A stretch of DNA of 64,000 bases from the NCBI RefSeq assembly GCF_900626135.1, contig NZ_LR130786.1, positions 434,001 to 498,000 on the forward strand, given 5' to 3'. The stretch comes from Senegalia massiliensis. GTDB taxonomy: Bacteria; Bacillota; Clostridia; Tissierellales; SIT17. Made by a program: the position numbers and the translations under genes. This document shows positions 37,348 to 46,832 of this stretch, piece after piece (position 1 is the first letter of the stretch; every line of letters begins with the position of its first letter). The notes beneath the pieces were generated by a model. It searched no databases. It saw only the letters and a program-made list of their open reading frames with translations, and was not told the origin of the DNA.

Positions 37348-37445
37348 ATAATCATTCCTTTACTATAAATTAATTTAAATATCATTAATATTTATTATAC
37401 CCATTTTAATATGATTATTATATAAAGAAATTAGGGGGTTAAATC

Positions 37446-37997
37446 TTGCAAGTATTAAATATTATAATAATCTCTATAGCATTGGCACTTGATGCATCTG
37501 GTATAGCTTTTTCTATAGGTATAGATAGAAGACTAAAGAGATATGATAAACTTTTCTTTATATTTAGTTTTGGTTTTTTTCAATTTCTTTTAGCATTTTT
37601 AGGAGGTTATTTTGGATGTCTATTTAATATTTATGTATTTAAACTTTCTTCTATGATGGGAGGAATAATTATAATATTAGTGGGAATTTTTATGATAAAA
37701 GAAAGTTTAGATAACAATACTAAATTAGTAAAGTTTACTTTTATAATAAAAATTGCTCTAAGTATTTCTGTAAGTATAGATGCTTTTGTTGTAGGGTTTT
37801 CAACTTTTAACTCTATAAATTCTATGTTTATTATATTTGATTATTCAATAATTATTGGTTTAATTACAACTTTAATGACTAGTATAGCTTTTAATATTAG
37901 TAAAAAATTATCTAAAATAAATTTTATTAAAAAATATGCTGACCTATCTTCAGGAACAATTTTAATATTATTTGGACTTAAAATGATTTTATTTTAA
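37446..37997 (+). CDS. mntP: MntP-like manganese efflux pump
   Basis: 183 aa with six membrane helices in two repeats. The paired acidic motifs ALDASGIAFSIGI (helix 1) and SVSIDAFVVGF (helix 4) are those of the MntP family; the sporulation protein YtaF is a close relative and the main alternative. TTG start with AGGGGG 7-8 nt upstream. Divergent from the mntR-like repressor. I see no yybP-ykoY riboswitch in front of it. Confidence 0.82.
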   Translation: MQVLNIIIISIALALDASGIAFSIGIDRRLKRYDKLFFIFSFGFFQFLLAFLGGYFGCLFNIYVFKLSSMMGGIIIILVGIFMIKESLDNNTKLVKFTFIIKIALSISVSIDAFVVGFSTFNSINSMFIIFDYSIIIGLITTLMTSIAFNISKKLSKINFIKKYADLSSGTILILFGLKMILF

Positions 37998-38085
37998 ATA
38001 TGGTTAAAATTACCTCGTTTAAAAATGTATTCATTACATAAAATATTATTGCAACATAAAAACATATGAAGGTGAGGGAAAACAC

Positions 38086-38295
38086 ATGGCTAGAAACACT
38101 TCAAACAAATTAGTAGTACCTGAAGCTCGTCAAGCTCTTAATCAAATGAAAGCTGAGATAGCTAGTGAATTAGGTATGGCTAACTATGAATCTATGGATA
38201 AAGGTAACTTAACAGCTAGAGATAATGGTTATGTTGGCGGATATATGACTAAGAAATTAGTTGAGCAAGCTCAAAGAAACATGAGTGGAAAATAA
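38086..38295 (+). CDS. Small acid-soluble spore protein, alpha/beta type
   Basis: 69 aa. KAEIASELGM carries the cleavage site of germination protease GPR (after Glu in EIASE) and the second conserved block GGYMTKKLVEQAQR is complete. These proteins coat spore DNA and protect it from UV and heat. AGGTGAGGG upstream. Expected to be under the forespore sigma-G; I could not place the promoter with confidence. Confidence 0.96.
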   Translation: MARNTSNKLVVPEARQALNQMKAEIASELGMANYESMDKGNLTARDNGYVGGYMTKKLVEQAQRNMSGK

Positions 38296-38312
38296 TAACT
38301 TATAAACATACT

Positions 38313-38342
38313 AAAAGATAGGTGAATATTCACCTATCTTTT
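38313..38342. terminator. Bidirectional terminator between SASP and ferritin genes
   Basis: 30-bp perfect palindrome (arms 38313-38327, 38328-38342) followed by T residues, between convergent genes. Confidence 0.87.
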
Positions 38343-38345
38343 TTA

Positions 38346-38849
38346 TTATTCACCAGGAGTAAATGTTCTTGATCCTAGTTCTTTATTTAACATAAATAAT
38401 CCTTGTGGACTATCTCCTATTCTTTCTAATTTTGCTATTATAGTTTTCATAGTAGCTTCTTCTTCTACTTGTTCATCTACAAACCAATTTAGAAAACTTA
38501 TAGTAGCATAATCATTTTCTTCATGAGCTAATTTCATTAAATTATTAATTCTTTCTGTAACTTTTTTTTCATGTGCAAGTGCAGTTTCAAATGCGTCTTT
38601 TATTGATGAAAATTCATTTTTAGGTTCTTCCATTGAGCTTATTTTTACTCTACCATCTCTATCATTGATATAATCATAGAACTTTCTTGCATGGAATCTT
38701 TCTTCATCTGCTTGAACCATAAAGAAGTTTTCAATTCCTTCAAAATCTTCGTCTGCACAATATGCACCCATTGCTAAATAATAATTTGCTGATTCATATT
38801 CAAAATTCAATTGTTCATTTAAAGCTTTTAACATTTTTTCTGATGCCAT
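38346..38849 (-). CDS. ftnA: Non-heme ferritin
   Basis: 167 aa. Ferroxidase-centre residues lie in NFEYESANYYL, ADEERFHARKFYDY and WFVDEQVEEE. It oxidises and stores iron, limiting Fenton chemistry. AAGGAGG upstream of the ATG. Single gene near other oxygen-defence functions. Confidence 0.95.
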   Translation of the reverse strand: MASEKMLKALNEQLNFEYESANYYLAMGAYCADEDFEGIENFFMVQADEERFHARKFYDYINDRDGRVKISSMEEPKNEFSSIKDAFETALAHEKKVTERINNLMKLAHEENDYATISFLNWFVDEQVEEEATMKTIIAKLERIGDSPQGLFMLNKELGSRTFTPGE

Positions 38850-38960
38850 TTGTAATTCCTCCTTGAAATAATTTTTTTATTATTACCAATTATATGTATA
38901 CCCAAAATATTGGGTGTAACTCTAGATATTAGTATAACATATTATTTGAAAAACATTAAG

Positions 38961-39686
38961 TTATTCCATTAATATTATATTTAGCTTTCTATACATTTCA
39001 TAATTTATAAAATGTGTGGACTCAAGATTATTATCTTTTTTAAAATTAAGTACAGCAATTTTCATTGTTTCACCATATATTCCATCATTTGTTCCCTTGT
39101 AATAGCCTTTTAATTTTAATCTTTTTTGTACTTCCAATACATCTCTTCCTCTATCTCCTGGTTTTAAAATTCTAAAACCGTCTCCAAAAATTCCATATTG
39201 TCCTTTATTTATAGTTACTCTAGTATTGTAATTTACTATATCATACAATTCCTCTATATCTCTATTATTCATCCTAATACACCCATGAGATGAATCTAGT
39301 CCAATAGATTTTGGTTTATTTGTTCCATGAATTCCATAAATACCCCATGGTACGTTTAGTCTCATCCAACGAGAGCCAAAACCACCACTCCATACTGCTT
39401 TTTCTACTATTCTAAAATTACCTAAAGGTGTGGGAGTATTTTCTTTGCCTGTAGCTACTGTATATTTTTTCAATACATCTTTAGTGTCTAAATCTATAAC
39501 TTTTAGTTCTTTACTATCTATGTTAATAAGTATCCATAAATTATCATAGTCGGTATTATTATGATTATACACTTGATAATTTTCTATAATTTCCATCCCT
39601 ACCTTATATGTAATTTTATTTCCTAATATTATTACAATAAGCAGACAAAAAATAGCTACTATGATATGGTATCCACCTTTAAACAA
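38961..39686 (-). CDS. L,D-transpeptidase (YkuD) with C-terminal peptidoglycan-binding domain
   Basis: 241 aa. N-terminal membrane anchor (7-24), YkuD domain with IHGTNKPKSIG and the catalytic SHGCIRMNN (Cys136), then a PG_binding_1 repeat (about 175-240; DRGRDVLEVQKRLKLKGYY). It forms 3-3 crosslinks or attaches proteins to the cell wall. TTG start at 39686, 6 nt after GGAGGGA. That ribosome site lies in the 3' arm of a hairpin that begins just upstream. Confidence 0.93.
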   Translation of the reverse strand: MFKGGYHIIVAIFCLLIVIILGNKITYKVGMEIIENYQVYNHNNTDYDNLWILINIDSKELKVIDLDTKDVLKKYTVATGKENTPTPLGNFRIVEKAVWSGGFGSRWMRLNVPWGIYGIHGTNKPKSIGLDSSHGCIRMNNRDIEELYDIVNYNTRVTINKGQYGIFGDGFRILKPGDRGRDVLEVQKRLKLKGYYKGTNDGIYGETMKIAVLNFKKDNNLESTHFINYEMYRKLNIILME

Positions 39687-39691
39687 TAAAA

Positions 39692-39724
39692 TCCCTCCCG
39701 TATATAAAATATATGCAAGAGGGA
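39692..39724 (-). promoter_or_regulatory. Hairpin that buries the ribosome-binding site of the L,D-transpeptidase
   Basis: On the minus strand TCCCTC (39724-39719) pairs with GAGGGA (39697-39692), the ribosome site of the downstream gene. G-U and A-T pairs extend the stem to about 13 pairs with one mismatch and a 5-nt loop. A short U-rich stretch follows, so it could also act as a terminator for the gene before it. Confidence 0.6.
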
Positions 39725-39787
39725 AATATTTTATTTTATCCTGAATAATTTATTTGAATTTTTAAGAGTTTTGTCATAATAAACAAT

Positions 39788-41779
39788 TTAATTGAATCCA
39801 AACAGCTTAAGCAATTTCTCCCAAAAATTCAAAGTCTCTTTTGGTTCTTCATCAGCTTTATCTATTTCTTCTATTTTAATAGGCTCTGTTTTAATTACAA
39901 ATTGTACAGATTTTATATTATCATTCTTTTTTGAAACAAATGAAGTTGTTTTACTTTTATTACTAGTAATTTTTGATTGTATATTATCAATTTGATCATT
40001 AACTTCATTATCCATATTAGATGTCTCTTCTTTAAGTTCATTTGTGCCTTTTGATAACTCTACTGTACCATTATATACATCATTTACTCCATTCATTAAA
40101 TCTCTTGTCTTATCATAAAACTTATTAGTACCATTTGTTAAATCTCTACTTCCAGATGATAGTCTATTTACACCCTTAACAATTTCAGAATACCCATTAA
40201 CTATTTCTGAAAGTCCATTTGTGTATTCATTAATACCACTATCAAAAACTGTATATTTTTCTACTAGAGTATCTATTCCATCTGATAGTTTTGTCATGTC
40301 AACTAACATACTATTAAGTCTATGACTTAGTTCTATAATTGCTCCATCAAATTCTTCATATTGAGATTTTAAAATTTTAGATCCATCAGATATCTCAGAT
40401 ATAGATTCAGAAACTCCATTTAGATAATTTTCTGTTCCATAAATAGCTGAATTATTTCCATTAAGTAAATTAACAATGTTAGTAAGCTGATCAATTTGAT
40501 TCTTGAGCTGTTTTGCTTGTTCACCATATTCTGGATTGACTTTAATGTTATTATAAGATTTTCTTAGTGACTCAATTTGTGTATTCAATTTATTAATTGT
40601 TTCTGTATTACTTGACTTCAATACATCTATATTTAACCCATTACTTTTCATAACACCTTTATATTGATTATAATTGACACCAGATTTGAGTGACTGTATA
40701 CCTGAATTAATATCATTTATACCTTTTTTTATACTTGATGAAGCATTTATCAAGTCTTCAATATCTTCAGTGCTAGTTGATACTTTAGACAATTTTTCTT
40801 GAATATCTAAAAGTGCATATTTTACCTGTTCAGAACCTTTTACAAGAGAAGATGATTTATCATTTAATTTGTTAAGTCCTCCTTGAACTTGAATAATTCC
40901 ATTTTTAAGTGAGTTAACACCATTATCCAAATCATATGAACCTTTTTTCAAATCTTTAGTAGCAGATTCTAGCTTGTCAGTACCATCATTTACATTCGAA
41001 GATCCATCTCTTAAATGATCTGCACCATTATTAAGTTTTTCTATTGCTTCTGTTAGTTCATTAATATTATCCATTATTTCACTATCATCTATATCAGTGT
41101 TAATATTTAATTGAATACCATTTATATTTATAGCATCCATTTCAAAATCAGTAACATCTGCAGCTACAGAAATATCTGCCCCTTGTCCTGGAAGAATTGT
41201 ATATGTTAATTTTTTATCCTTCCCTATATTAGCAATTGTTGCTCCTTTTGCTTTGATATTACTATATTTTGATGTATCTAATGTCAACTCAGTCTGTAAA
41301 GCATAATTCTCATAAAATATTTTATTAAACTCTTTATTTTGTCTGATAACCATATCTATCTTAAGATAACCTGATTTACCAGCAAGTTTCTCTGCAGTAT
41401 ATTCTTTACCATCTAAATAATATTTAATAGAAATATTCCATGGCAGTGTATTTCTTTTAAGCTTCCCCTCGTAATAAAGCTTTTTATTATTATTTAATAC
41501 AGTAATTTTATTATCTTCCATATTAATTTTTTCTTTAGAAGTCATATTACGAATACTAGAGTAATCTCCATAATCAACAATTTTACCTTTTTGATCAAAT
41601 ATATTCACAACATAAACCCCATCAATTTCACCATTAGTATCAAGCATGGCATAAACTACTTCCTCTTTACCTTTATAATCTACTGCTAAAGAAGTAGAAA
41701 CCATAGAAAAAATTAAAATAACAACAATTAACAAGATAAATGAAGGTTTTTTCATAGAAAAATATAAATTTAATTTCAT
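39788..41779 (-). CDS. Secreted YhgE/Pip-like coiled-coil repeat protein, partner of MMPL exporter
   Basis: 663 aa. A signal peptide (about 12-32) is followed by a beta-rich region (40-230) and a long region (240-610) of degenerate repeats of the type LNNGADHLRDGSSNVNDGTD, the glycine-rich heptads known from YhgE/Pip and related phage-infection proteins. Unlike YhgE it has no C-terminal membrane bundle; it ends with an amphipathic stretch (FWEKLLKLFGF). It starts 4 nt after the MMPL gene and probably acts as its extracellular partner. The precise role is unknown. Confidence 0.72.
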   Translation of the reverse strand: MKLNLYFSMKKPSFILLIVVILIFSMVSTSLAVDYKGKEEVVYAMLDTNGEIDGVYVVNIFDQKGKIVDYGDYSSIRNMTSKEKINMEDNKITVLNNNKKLYYEGKLKRNTLPWNISIKYYLDGKEYTAEKLAGKSGYLKIDMVIRQNKEFNKIFYENYALQTELTLDTSKYSNIKAKGATIANIGKDKKLTYTILPGQGADISVAADVTDFEMDAININGIQLNINTDIDDSEIMDNINELTEAIEKLNNGADHLRDGSSNVNDGTDKLESATKDLKKGSYDLDNGVNSLKNGIIQVQGGLNKLNDKSSSLVKGSEQVKYALLDIQEKLSKVSTSTEDIEDLINASSSIKKGINDINSGIQSLKSGVNYNQYKGVMKSNGLNIDVLKSSNTETINKLNTQIESLRKSYNNIKVNPEYGEQAKQLKNQIDQLTNIVNLLNGNNSAIYGTENYLNGVSESISEISDGSKILKSQYEEFDGAIIELSHRLNSMLVDMTKLSDGIDTLVEKYTVFDSGINEYTNGLSEIVNGYSEIVKGVNRLSSGSRDLTNGTNKFYDKTRDLMNGVNDVYNGTVELSKGTNELKEETSNMDNEVNDQIDNIQSKITSNKSKTTSFVSKKNDNIKSVQFVIKTEPIKIEEIDKADEEPKETLNFWEKLLKLFGFN

Positions 41780-41783
41780 TTTT

Positions 41784-43844
41784 TTACTCCTTTCTAAAAA
41801 ACTTAACTCCTATAGTAGTTCTTTCAATAAATGTATCTAATAAATATAACAAACCTGGCAATACAAAAAATACTACAGTCATGGACATAAGTGTTCCACG
41901 TCCTATTAATAACCCAAGTTCTTGTAAAACTCCATGTGATGTAATATAAGCAAGTAAATAACCAACAATTACTAAAGCAGTACCAGATGTAAGTATTGAT
42001 ACTGTAACTGAGGATATAGTTTGTTGTATAGCTTTTTGTTTTACAATTTCGGATCTAAATTCAAGGTAACGATTAGTCATTAATATTGCATAGTCTACTG
42101 TAGAACCTAATTGTATAGAACCTACAATTAGATAAGCAAGATAAAACAGTATAGAATTTGAAAAATATGAAATAGATAAATTTATCCATATTGCTGTTTC
42201 AATTCCAAGAACAAGGATAATTGGTATTGCTAAAGACCTAAAAGTTAATAGTAATACAAAGAATATAGCTACAATTGCAATTAAATTTACACGGATATTA
42301 TCATCTGTTATTGTATCTTTCAAATCATAAGTACTTACACTTTCTCCAGCAAGATACCATTCATTAGGATAATAGTCTTCTGCTGTCTTTCGGATTTCTT
42401 TAACTACTTTAAATGCTTTTTCACCTTCATACTGAGTTCCAACTTTCAATATCATGCGACTATATTTTTCAGAAACAAAATTTTCAAGGGTATTTTCATC
42501 TAAATACTCATAAGGAACCTCAGCTCCGACATTATCAACATAAGATATGATATTATTTACTTTTGTAATATCTTTTAAATCATCACTAAGATTTTTCTCA
42601 TTAGCTGTATCTCCACGTGGTACCATTAACACCATTGTATTAGCCTTTCCAAAAATATCATTTATTTTTTCTGTATCTTTACCTAATTGAGTTGATTTAT
42701 CAAATATATGCTCAGAGCCATAATAAAAACTATTATGTGTTTGTGCAAGATATGCTGGAACAACTATCATACAAAAAATAATCACCATAGGAATCATGAC
42801 TTTTCTAACTAATATTCCAAATTTATTAAATTCAGGTAATAAAGGACGATGTCTTGTTTTTTCAAATACCTTATAAGTCAATAAAACCAAAACAGGTAGT
42901 AATGTGAATACAGTCAATATACTAAAACCAATCCCTTTAGCAAGAGATAATCCCAAATCAGGTCCAATTTTAAACCTCATTAAAATTAATGCTGCAAATC
43001 CTATTATAGTAGTAATACCACTGGATAAAATAGATCCAATAGATTTATATAAGGCTTGTAACATAGCTTCTTCAGCACTTAATCCTTGTTTGCGAAATTC
43101 CTCAAAACGATGCAATAAAAATACAGAATAATCAAGAGATATAGCTAACTGTAATATATTACCTGCACCATTTGTTATAAAAGATATTGTGCCAAATATA
43201 AGATTTGATCCTGAGTTAAGTAAAATAGCTACACCTATTGTAGCTAACAAAATAACAGGCTCAAACCAAGACGTAGTAGTTATAATTAAAATTAAAAAAA
43301 GTAAAGGAATAGCAATTTTTACTATTCTAGAAATCTCATTGACAGTAGATTCAGTGGCAACTGCATCATTAACTGCAGATCCTGTCATTGCATTGTCACT
43401 ACCTATTAAATTACGAATAGAGTTAACTGATTCAACTCTATTCTTTTCATCAATAGTGACTGTATATAATGCATTATTATCTTTATAATAAGTCTCTATG
43501 ATTTCTGAGTCTTGAGTTATAAGAGGTTTTCTAATATTTATAGAGTCATTTAGCCAAATTACATTACTGACACCATCTATATCAAGTAATTTTTCTTTAT
43601 AATCTAGTGCTTCAGCAATAGTGACATTTGATATCATAACTCTAGCATTTGGAATTCCTCCTTCAAATTCATCTTCCATCACATTAATGGCCTGAGTAGA
43701 TGGACTATTCTCTGGAAGATAATCATTAATATTATAATTAACCTTTACCTGCCTACTAAAAAAAATACAAAGAATGCTAAAAACTAAAAATATAAATACT
43801 ATAAACTTTTTGTGATTTAACATTCTTCTAAAAAATACTTCCAT
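41784..43844 (-). CDS. MMPL/RND-family exporter
   Basis: 686 aa with twelve membrane helices in two six-helix repeats and two large external loops (about 35-160 and 390-520). SLDYSVFLLHRFEEFRKQG in the first half and TVDYAILMTNRYLEFR in the second are the Asp-Tyr motifs of the MMPL proton relay. Such proteins export lipids or hydrophobic compounds. It is divergent from a TetR regulator that probably controls it, and is followed by the YhgE-like gene. Confidence 0.92.
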   Translation of the reverse strand: MEVFFRRMLNHKKFIVFIFLVFSILCIFFSRQVKVNYNINDYLPENSPSTQAINVMEDEFEGGIPNARVMISNVTIAEALDYKEKLLDIDGVSNVIWLNDSINIRKPLITQDSEIIETYYKDNNALYTVTIDEKNRVESVNSIRNLIGSDNAMTGSAVNDAVATESTVNEISRIVKIAIPLLFLILIITTTSWFEPVILLATIGVAILLNSGSNLIFGTISFITNGAGNILQLAISLDYSVFLLHRFEEFRKQGLSAEEAMLQALYKSIGSILSSGITTIIGFAALILMRFKIGPDLGLSLAKGIGFSILTVFTLLPVLVLLTYKVFEKTRHRPLLPEFNKFGILVRKVMIPMVIIFCMIVVPAYLAQTHNSFYYGSEHIFDKSTQLGKDTEKINDIFGKANTMVLMVPRGDTANEKNLSDDLKDITKVNNIISYVDNVGAEVPYEYLDENTLENFVSEKYSRMILKVGTQYEGEKAFKVVKEIRKTAEDYYPNEWYLAGESVSTYDLKDTITDDNIRVNLIAIVAIFFVLLLTFRSLAIPIILVLGIETAIWINLSISYFSNSILFYLAYLIVGSIQLGSTVDYAILMTNRYLEFRSEIVKQKAIQQTISSVTVSILTSGTALVIVGYLLAYITSHGVLQELGLLIGRGTLMSMTVVFFVLPGLLYLLDTFIERTTIGVKFFRKE

Positions 43845-44049
43845 ATTAACACCTCACCTAATAAATCACGAATTTAAAAACATTCCTTATCTAAATTAAT
43901 ATTGTCTTATTAATTTTCAGATTTAATATTTAATAAACTATGCTACCTTATAATAGATTATATATACTGTTTTAAATGCTGAAAATGGATAATTCAATTG
44001 ACTTTGTATAAAAACCGGACAATTATTACTTAATTGATGGTCAAATTAA

Positions 44050-44078
44050 TTGATAAAATAACTGTTCAGTTGTATAAT
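44050..44078 (+). promoter_or_regulatory. Promoter of the tetR-like gene with operator in the spacer
   Basis: TTGATA (44050-44055), 17-bp spacer, TATAAT (44073-44078). Inside the spacer AACTG-TT-CAGTT (44060-44071) is a perfect 5-2-5 inverted repeat, a natural spot for a repressor to bind. Confidence 0.65.
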
Positions 44079-44101
44079 AAATACAAATGAGGTGATACAT
44101 A

Positions 44102-44677
44102 TTGAAGTATAAAACAACAAGTCTAATGACCAAAAGAGCCCTTGCCTCTTCACTTAAAAAATTTATGGAAAAACGACCTTTAAATAAAATTTCTGTCCGT
44201 GAAATAGTTGAAGATTGCGGTGTAAATCGAAAAACTTTTTATTATCATTTTTCAAATATATATGATTTAGTAAGATGGATGTTTGAAGAAGAAGCAATTG
44301 AAGTAGTAAAACAATATGATCTAATTACTGACTATAAAGATGCCATTCTATTTGTTATGAATTATGTAGAAAAAAATAATCATATATGTAATTGTGCTTT
44401 AGATGGGCTTGGACGGAATGAACTAAAACATTTTTTCCAAAAAGATTTTCTTTCAATTGTAGGTAATATTGTTGAACAGCTTTCTGAAAACATGGATGTT
44501 CCTTCTGATTATAAAATATTCATTATAAACTTTTATACTGAGGCACTAGCAGCTCTTTTGATTAGCTGGATTCAAGATAAAGATCACAAAGATAAAGAAG
44601 ATATGGTTAAATATATTTCCATTACACTATATGAAACTATCAAGCAGGCTCTTAAAACAGCAGAAAGAGAATTATAG
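44102..44677 (+). CDS. TetR-family regulator (DhaS-like)
   Basis: 191 aa. Helix-turn-helix at about 10-58 (KISVREIVEDCGVNRKTFYYHFSNIYDL), then an all-helical ligand domain of the type often called TetR_C_8 as in DhaS. TTG start with GAGGTGAT 5-6 nt upstream. Divergent from the MMPL operon and most likely its repressor. Confidence 0.88.
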   Translation: MKYKTTSLMTKRALASSLKKFMEKRPLNKISVREIVEDCGVNRKTFYYHFSNIYDLVRWMFEEEAIEVVKQYDLITDYKDAILFVMNYVEKNNHICNCALDGLGRNELKHFFQKDFLSIVGNIVEQLSENMDVPSDYKIFIINFYTEALAALLISWIQDKDHKDKEDMVKYISITLYETIKQALKTAEREL

Positions 44678-44718
44678 CTACAACATAATAGTAAAAATAT
44701 TGATATTAAAATTAGTAA

Positions 44719-44760
44719 AAAATAAGTCTAATATAGAATATTCTATATTAGACTTATTTT
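44719..44760 (+). terminator. Terminator after the tetR-like gene
   Basis: 42-bp perfect palindrome (arms 44719-44739 and 44740-44760) ending in T residues, about 40 nt after the stop. Confidence 0.85.
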
Positions 44761-44920
44761 CCTTTATTGTTATATATATAAGATATGTGGCATTACTCCT
44801 TGTAACTAAAAATATTTTTTTACATATTATATATTAGCTTATAAAAGAGCTATATAACTATTAAAAATAGTATACTATTTTAATTTATAAATTGAGTTCC
44901 TACGAAAGGAGATAATTGAA

Positions 44921-45325
44921 ATGCCTCATAACTTTGGATATATGTTTAATAGAATTCTTTATGATGACTATGTTTTAGATGAATTAGAAAAGCATTCAAA
45001 AAAATATGAGAATATATCTGATAGAGACCTTATTTATGAAATAGAAAGGGTACAAAAAGAAGTTCCCAATGAAGTTAAATTGCATCATATGAAAAACTTA
45101 GAAGCATTATCCCAAATGAATACATTTTCTCAACAAAGTTCATCAGATAATCTTCCTTATCTAAAAGATTTAATAAAAGTAGATGAGAATGTTCCTAGTT
45201 CATCAAGATTAAGTAGAAGCCAATATGTTAGTGGTTCAAGTCTATTACTTTGGTTTTTATTAGTAGTTGCTCTCTATAGAAGACCTTTTGGTAGAAGAGG
45301 TTTCGGTAGAAGAAAATACTATTAA
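44921..45325 (+). CDS. Unknown protein with C-terminal membrane segment and Arg/Phe-rich tail
   Basis: 134 aa with a strong ribosome site (AAAGGAG). The N-terminal 100 residues are hydrophilic and mostly helical; residues 106-117 (SSLLLWFLLVVAL) could cross the membrane, followed by a basic tail rich in RRPFGRRGFGRR. The shape suggests a tail-anchored protein with an Arg-rich end, possibly spore-related given the YjcZ-like gene next door. I do not recognise the family. Confidence 0.65.
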   Translation: MPHNFGYMFNRILYDDYVLDELEKHSKKYENISDRDLIYEIERVQKEVPNEVKLHHMKNLEALSQMNTFSQQSSSDNLPYLKDLIKVDENVPSSSRLSRSQYVSGSSLLLWFLLVVALYRRPFGRRGFGRRKYY

Positions 45326-45348
45326 TTATAATAAAATGTAAAAAAAGA

Positions 45349-45366
45349 AGAAGCTTAAAAGCTTCT
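45349..45366. terminator. Bidirectional terminator
   Basis: 8-bp perfect stem (45349-45356, 45359-45366) with a 2-nt gap and A/T runs on both sides, between the convergent 134-aa gene and the mini-protein gene. Confidence 0.78.
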
Positions 45367-45383
45367 CCTTTTTTTATAGTAAA

Positions 45384-45491
45384 TTAACAGTCTCCATACC
45401 CTCCATAGCATTGACTAAATAATACTACAAGTAATAGGAAAAAGAATAATAATTCACTATCAACTCCACAACCTCTATTATATCCAGACAT
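45384..45491 (-). CDS. YjcZ-like sporulation mini-protein
   Basis: 35 aa. MSGYNRGCG at the start, a single hydrophobic helix (LLFFFLLLVVLFSQ) and a Gly/Tyr/Cys end (CYGGYGDC) match the YjcZ/YmcE family of tiny spore membrane proteins. GGAGG lies 8 nt before the ATG. Too short for most gene callers. Confidence 0.8.
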   Translation of the reverse strand: MSGYNRGCGVDSELLFFFLLLVVLFSQCYGGYGDC

Positions 45492-45590
45492 TAATAATCC
45501 TCCTTTTATAGTATCTTATATTAGCTTATAAATTTATAAGCTTAATAATAATATATGAGGATTATACCTTAAAAGTTACTATTATACTTT

Positions 45591-46832
45591 CTATTGACTT
45601 CTCATTATTTTAAATATATCTTTTAATTTTACTCTATTACCATACATTAACGTACCCATTCTATATATTTTAGCTGCAATATATCCTACTAATAAAGTAG
45701 AAAGTGCCAATAATGTTAAAGACATTATAACTGAAATATTTGAAACACTACCCATAGAAACTCTTACAAACATAGCCATAAATGAACTAAGTGGTACAAA
45801 TGAAGCTACCTTTAAAAGCATACCTTCAGTATTCTGCATTCCAAACATTGAAATCATAAATACAGCTACAAATATTATTGTAATTGGAGTTGAACTTGCA
45901 CTTATATCTTCTGTACGAGATACAAGAGCTCCAAGTGCTCCATATATGAATGAATAAAAAAGATATCCTAATATACCAAAAACAGAAAATAGTAACAACA
46001 CATCTGAAGGTATATCAAAGATGAAATCTAATGCACCATTCCATGATTCACTATTTAACTTATATACACCAATTGCTGTACCAAGTATTATTCCAAATTG
46101 TAATACACCTGCTATAGCACCAGCCATAACTTTTCCAAATATAAGATACGTTGTATTTGTACTTGTTACTAAAATTTCCATTGTTCTATTACTTTTTTCA
46201 CTTGCAACTGATGTTGCTATAACTTGACCATAGAATATTATCATAAAATATATTCCAAATACTAATATATATGTATAAAGATAATTACTTGCACTATCTT
46301 TACCAAGTATAGTAGTATCTGATTTTATTTGAGGATTTATTAATCCTTCAACTTCATTATATTCTATATCTTTTTCATTAAATCCATTTATCCTATATGC
46401 TGTAATCAAGGCCTGCTCAAACATAGCTGAATCAGGTGTTCCTAAAAGTTCATTGTTTTTTATAACTCTTATATATTCGTTAGGAGATTTTATTATATAG
46501 CCAGATTCAATTTCTCCAGAATTTACTTTTTCTTTAAGTTGATCTTCCGATTCAATTTTTTTCAATTCCCCAGCAAAGAAATTCTCTTCTAGTATTGTAC
46601 TTTTTTGAAACTCTCCGCTATTATCTACATATCCAAATTTAGCATCCTTTGTTATATCTCCACCTCCATCTCCATCTACCTCTCCTTCATCAGATGAAAA
46701 TAAATCTTTGATAGTGGGTACTGATAGCCCAATAGCTAATATTAAGAGTATTATTATTGTTGAAATTATAAAAGTTTTCTTTTTTATAAGTCCTAATAAT
46801 TCAAATTTAAGTACTGTAAAAAAGTTTTTCAT
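45591..46832 (-). CDS. ABC-2 type permease (NatB/YhaP-like)
   Basis: 413 aa. One N-terminal membrane helix (near 20-40), a long external loop (50-180) and a bundle of five or six helices in the C-terminal half, the NatB/YhaP layout. With the ATPase encoded just before it (overlap of one base) it makes an exporter; sodium, drugs or peptides are family possibilities that the sequence cannot separate. Confidence 0.9.
   Translation of the reverse strand: MKNFFTVLKFELLGLIKKKTFIISTIIILLILAIGLSVPTIKDLFSSDEGEVDGDGGGDITKDAKFGYVDNSGEFQKSTILEENFFAGELKKIESEDQLKEKVNSGEIESGYIIKSPNEYIRVIKNNELLGTPDSAMFEQALITAYRINGFNEKDIEYNEVEGLINPQIKSDTTILGKDSASNYLYTYILVFGIYFMIIFYGQVIATSVASEKSNRTMEILVTSTNTTYLIFGKVMAGAIAGVLQFGIILGTAIGVYKLNSESWNGALDFIFDIPSDVLLLFSVFGILGYLFYSFIYGALGALVSRTEDISASSTPITIIFVAVFMISMFGMQNTEGMLLKVASFVPLSSFMAMFVRVSMGSVSNISVIMSLTLLALSTLLVGYIAAKIYRMGTLMYGNRVKLKDIFKIMRSQ

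Noticed and set aside
37348-37445. yybP-ykoY manganese riboswitch before the mntP-like gene
   Set aside because: The 98 bp between the divergent genes is too short and AT-rich and shows none of the conserved aptamer blocks.
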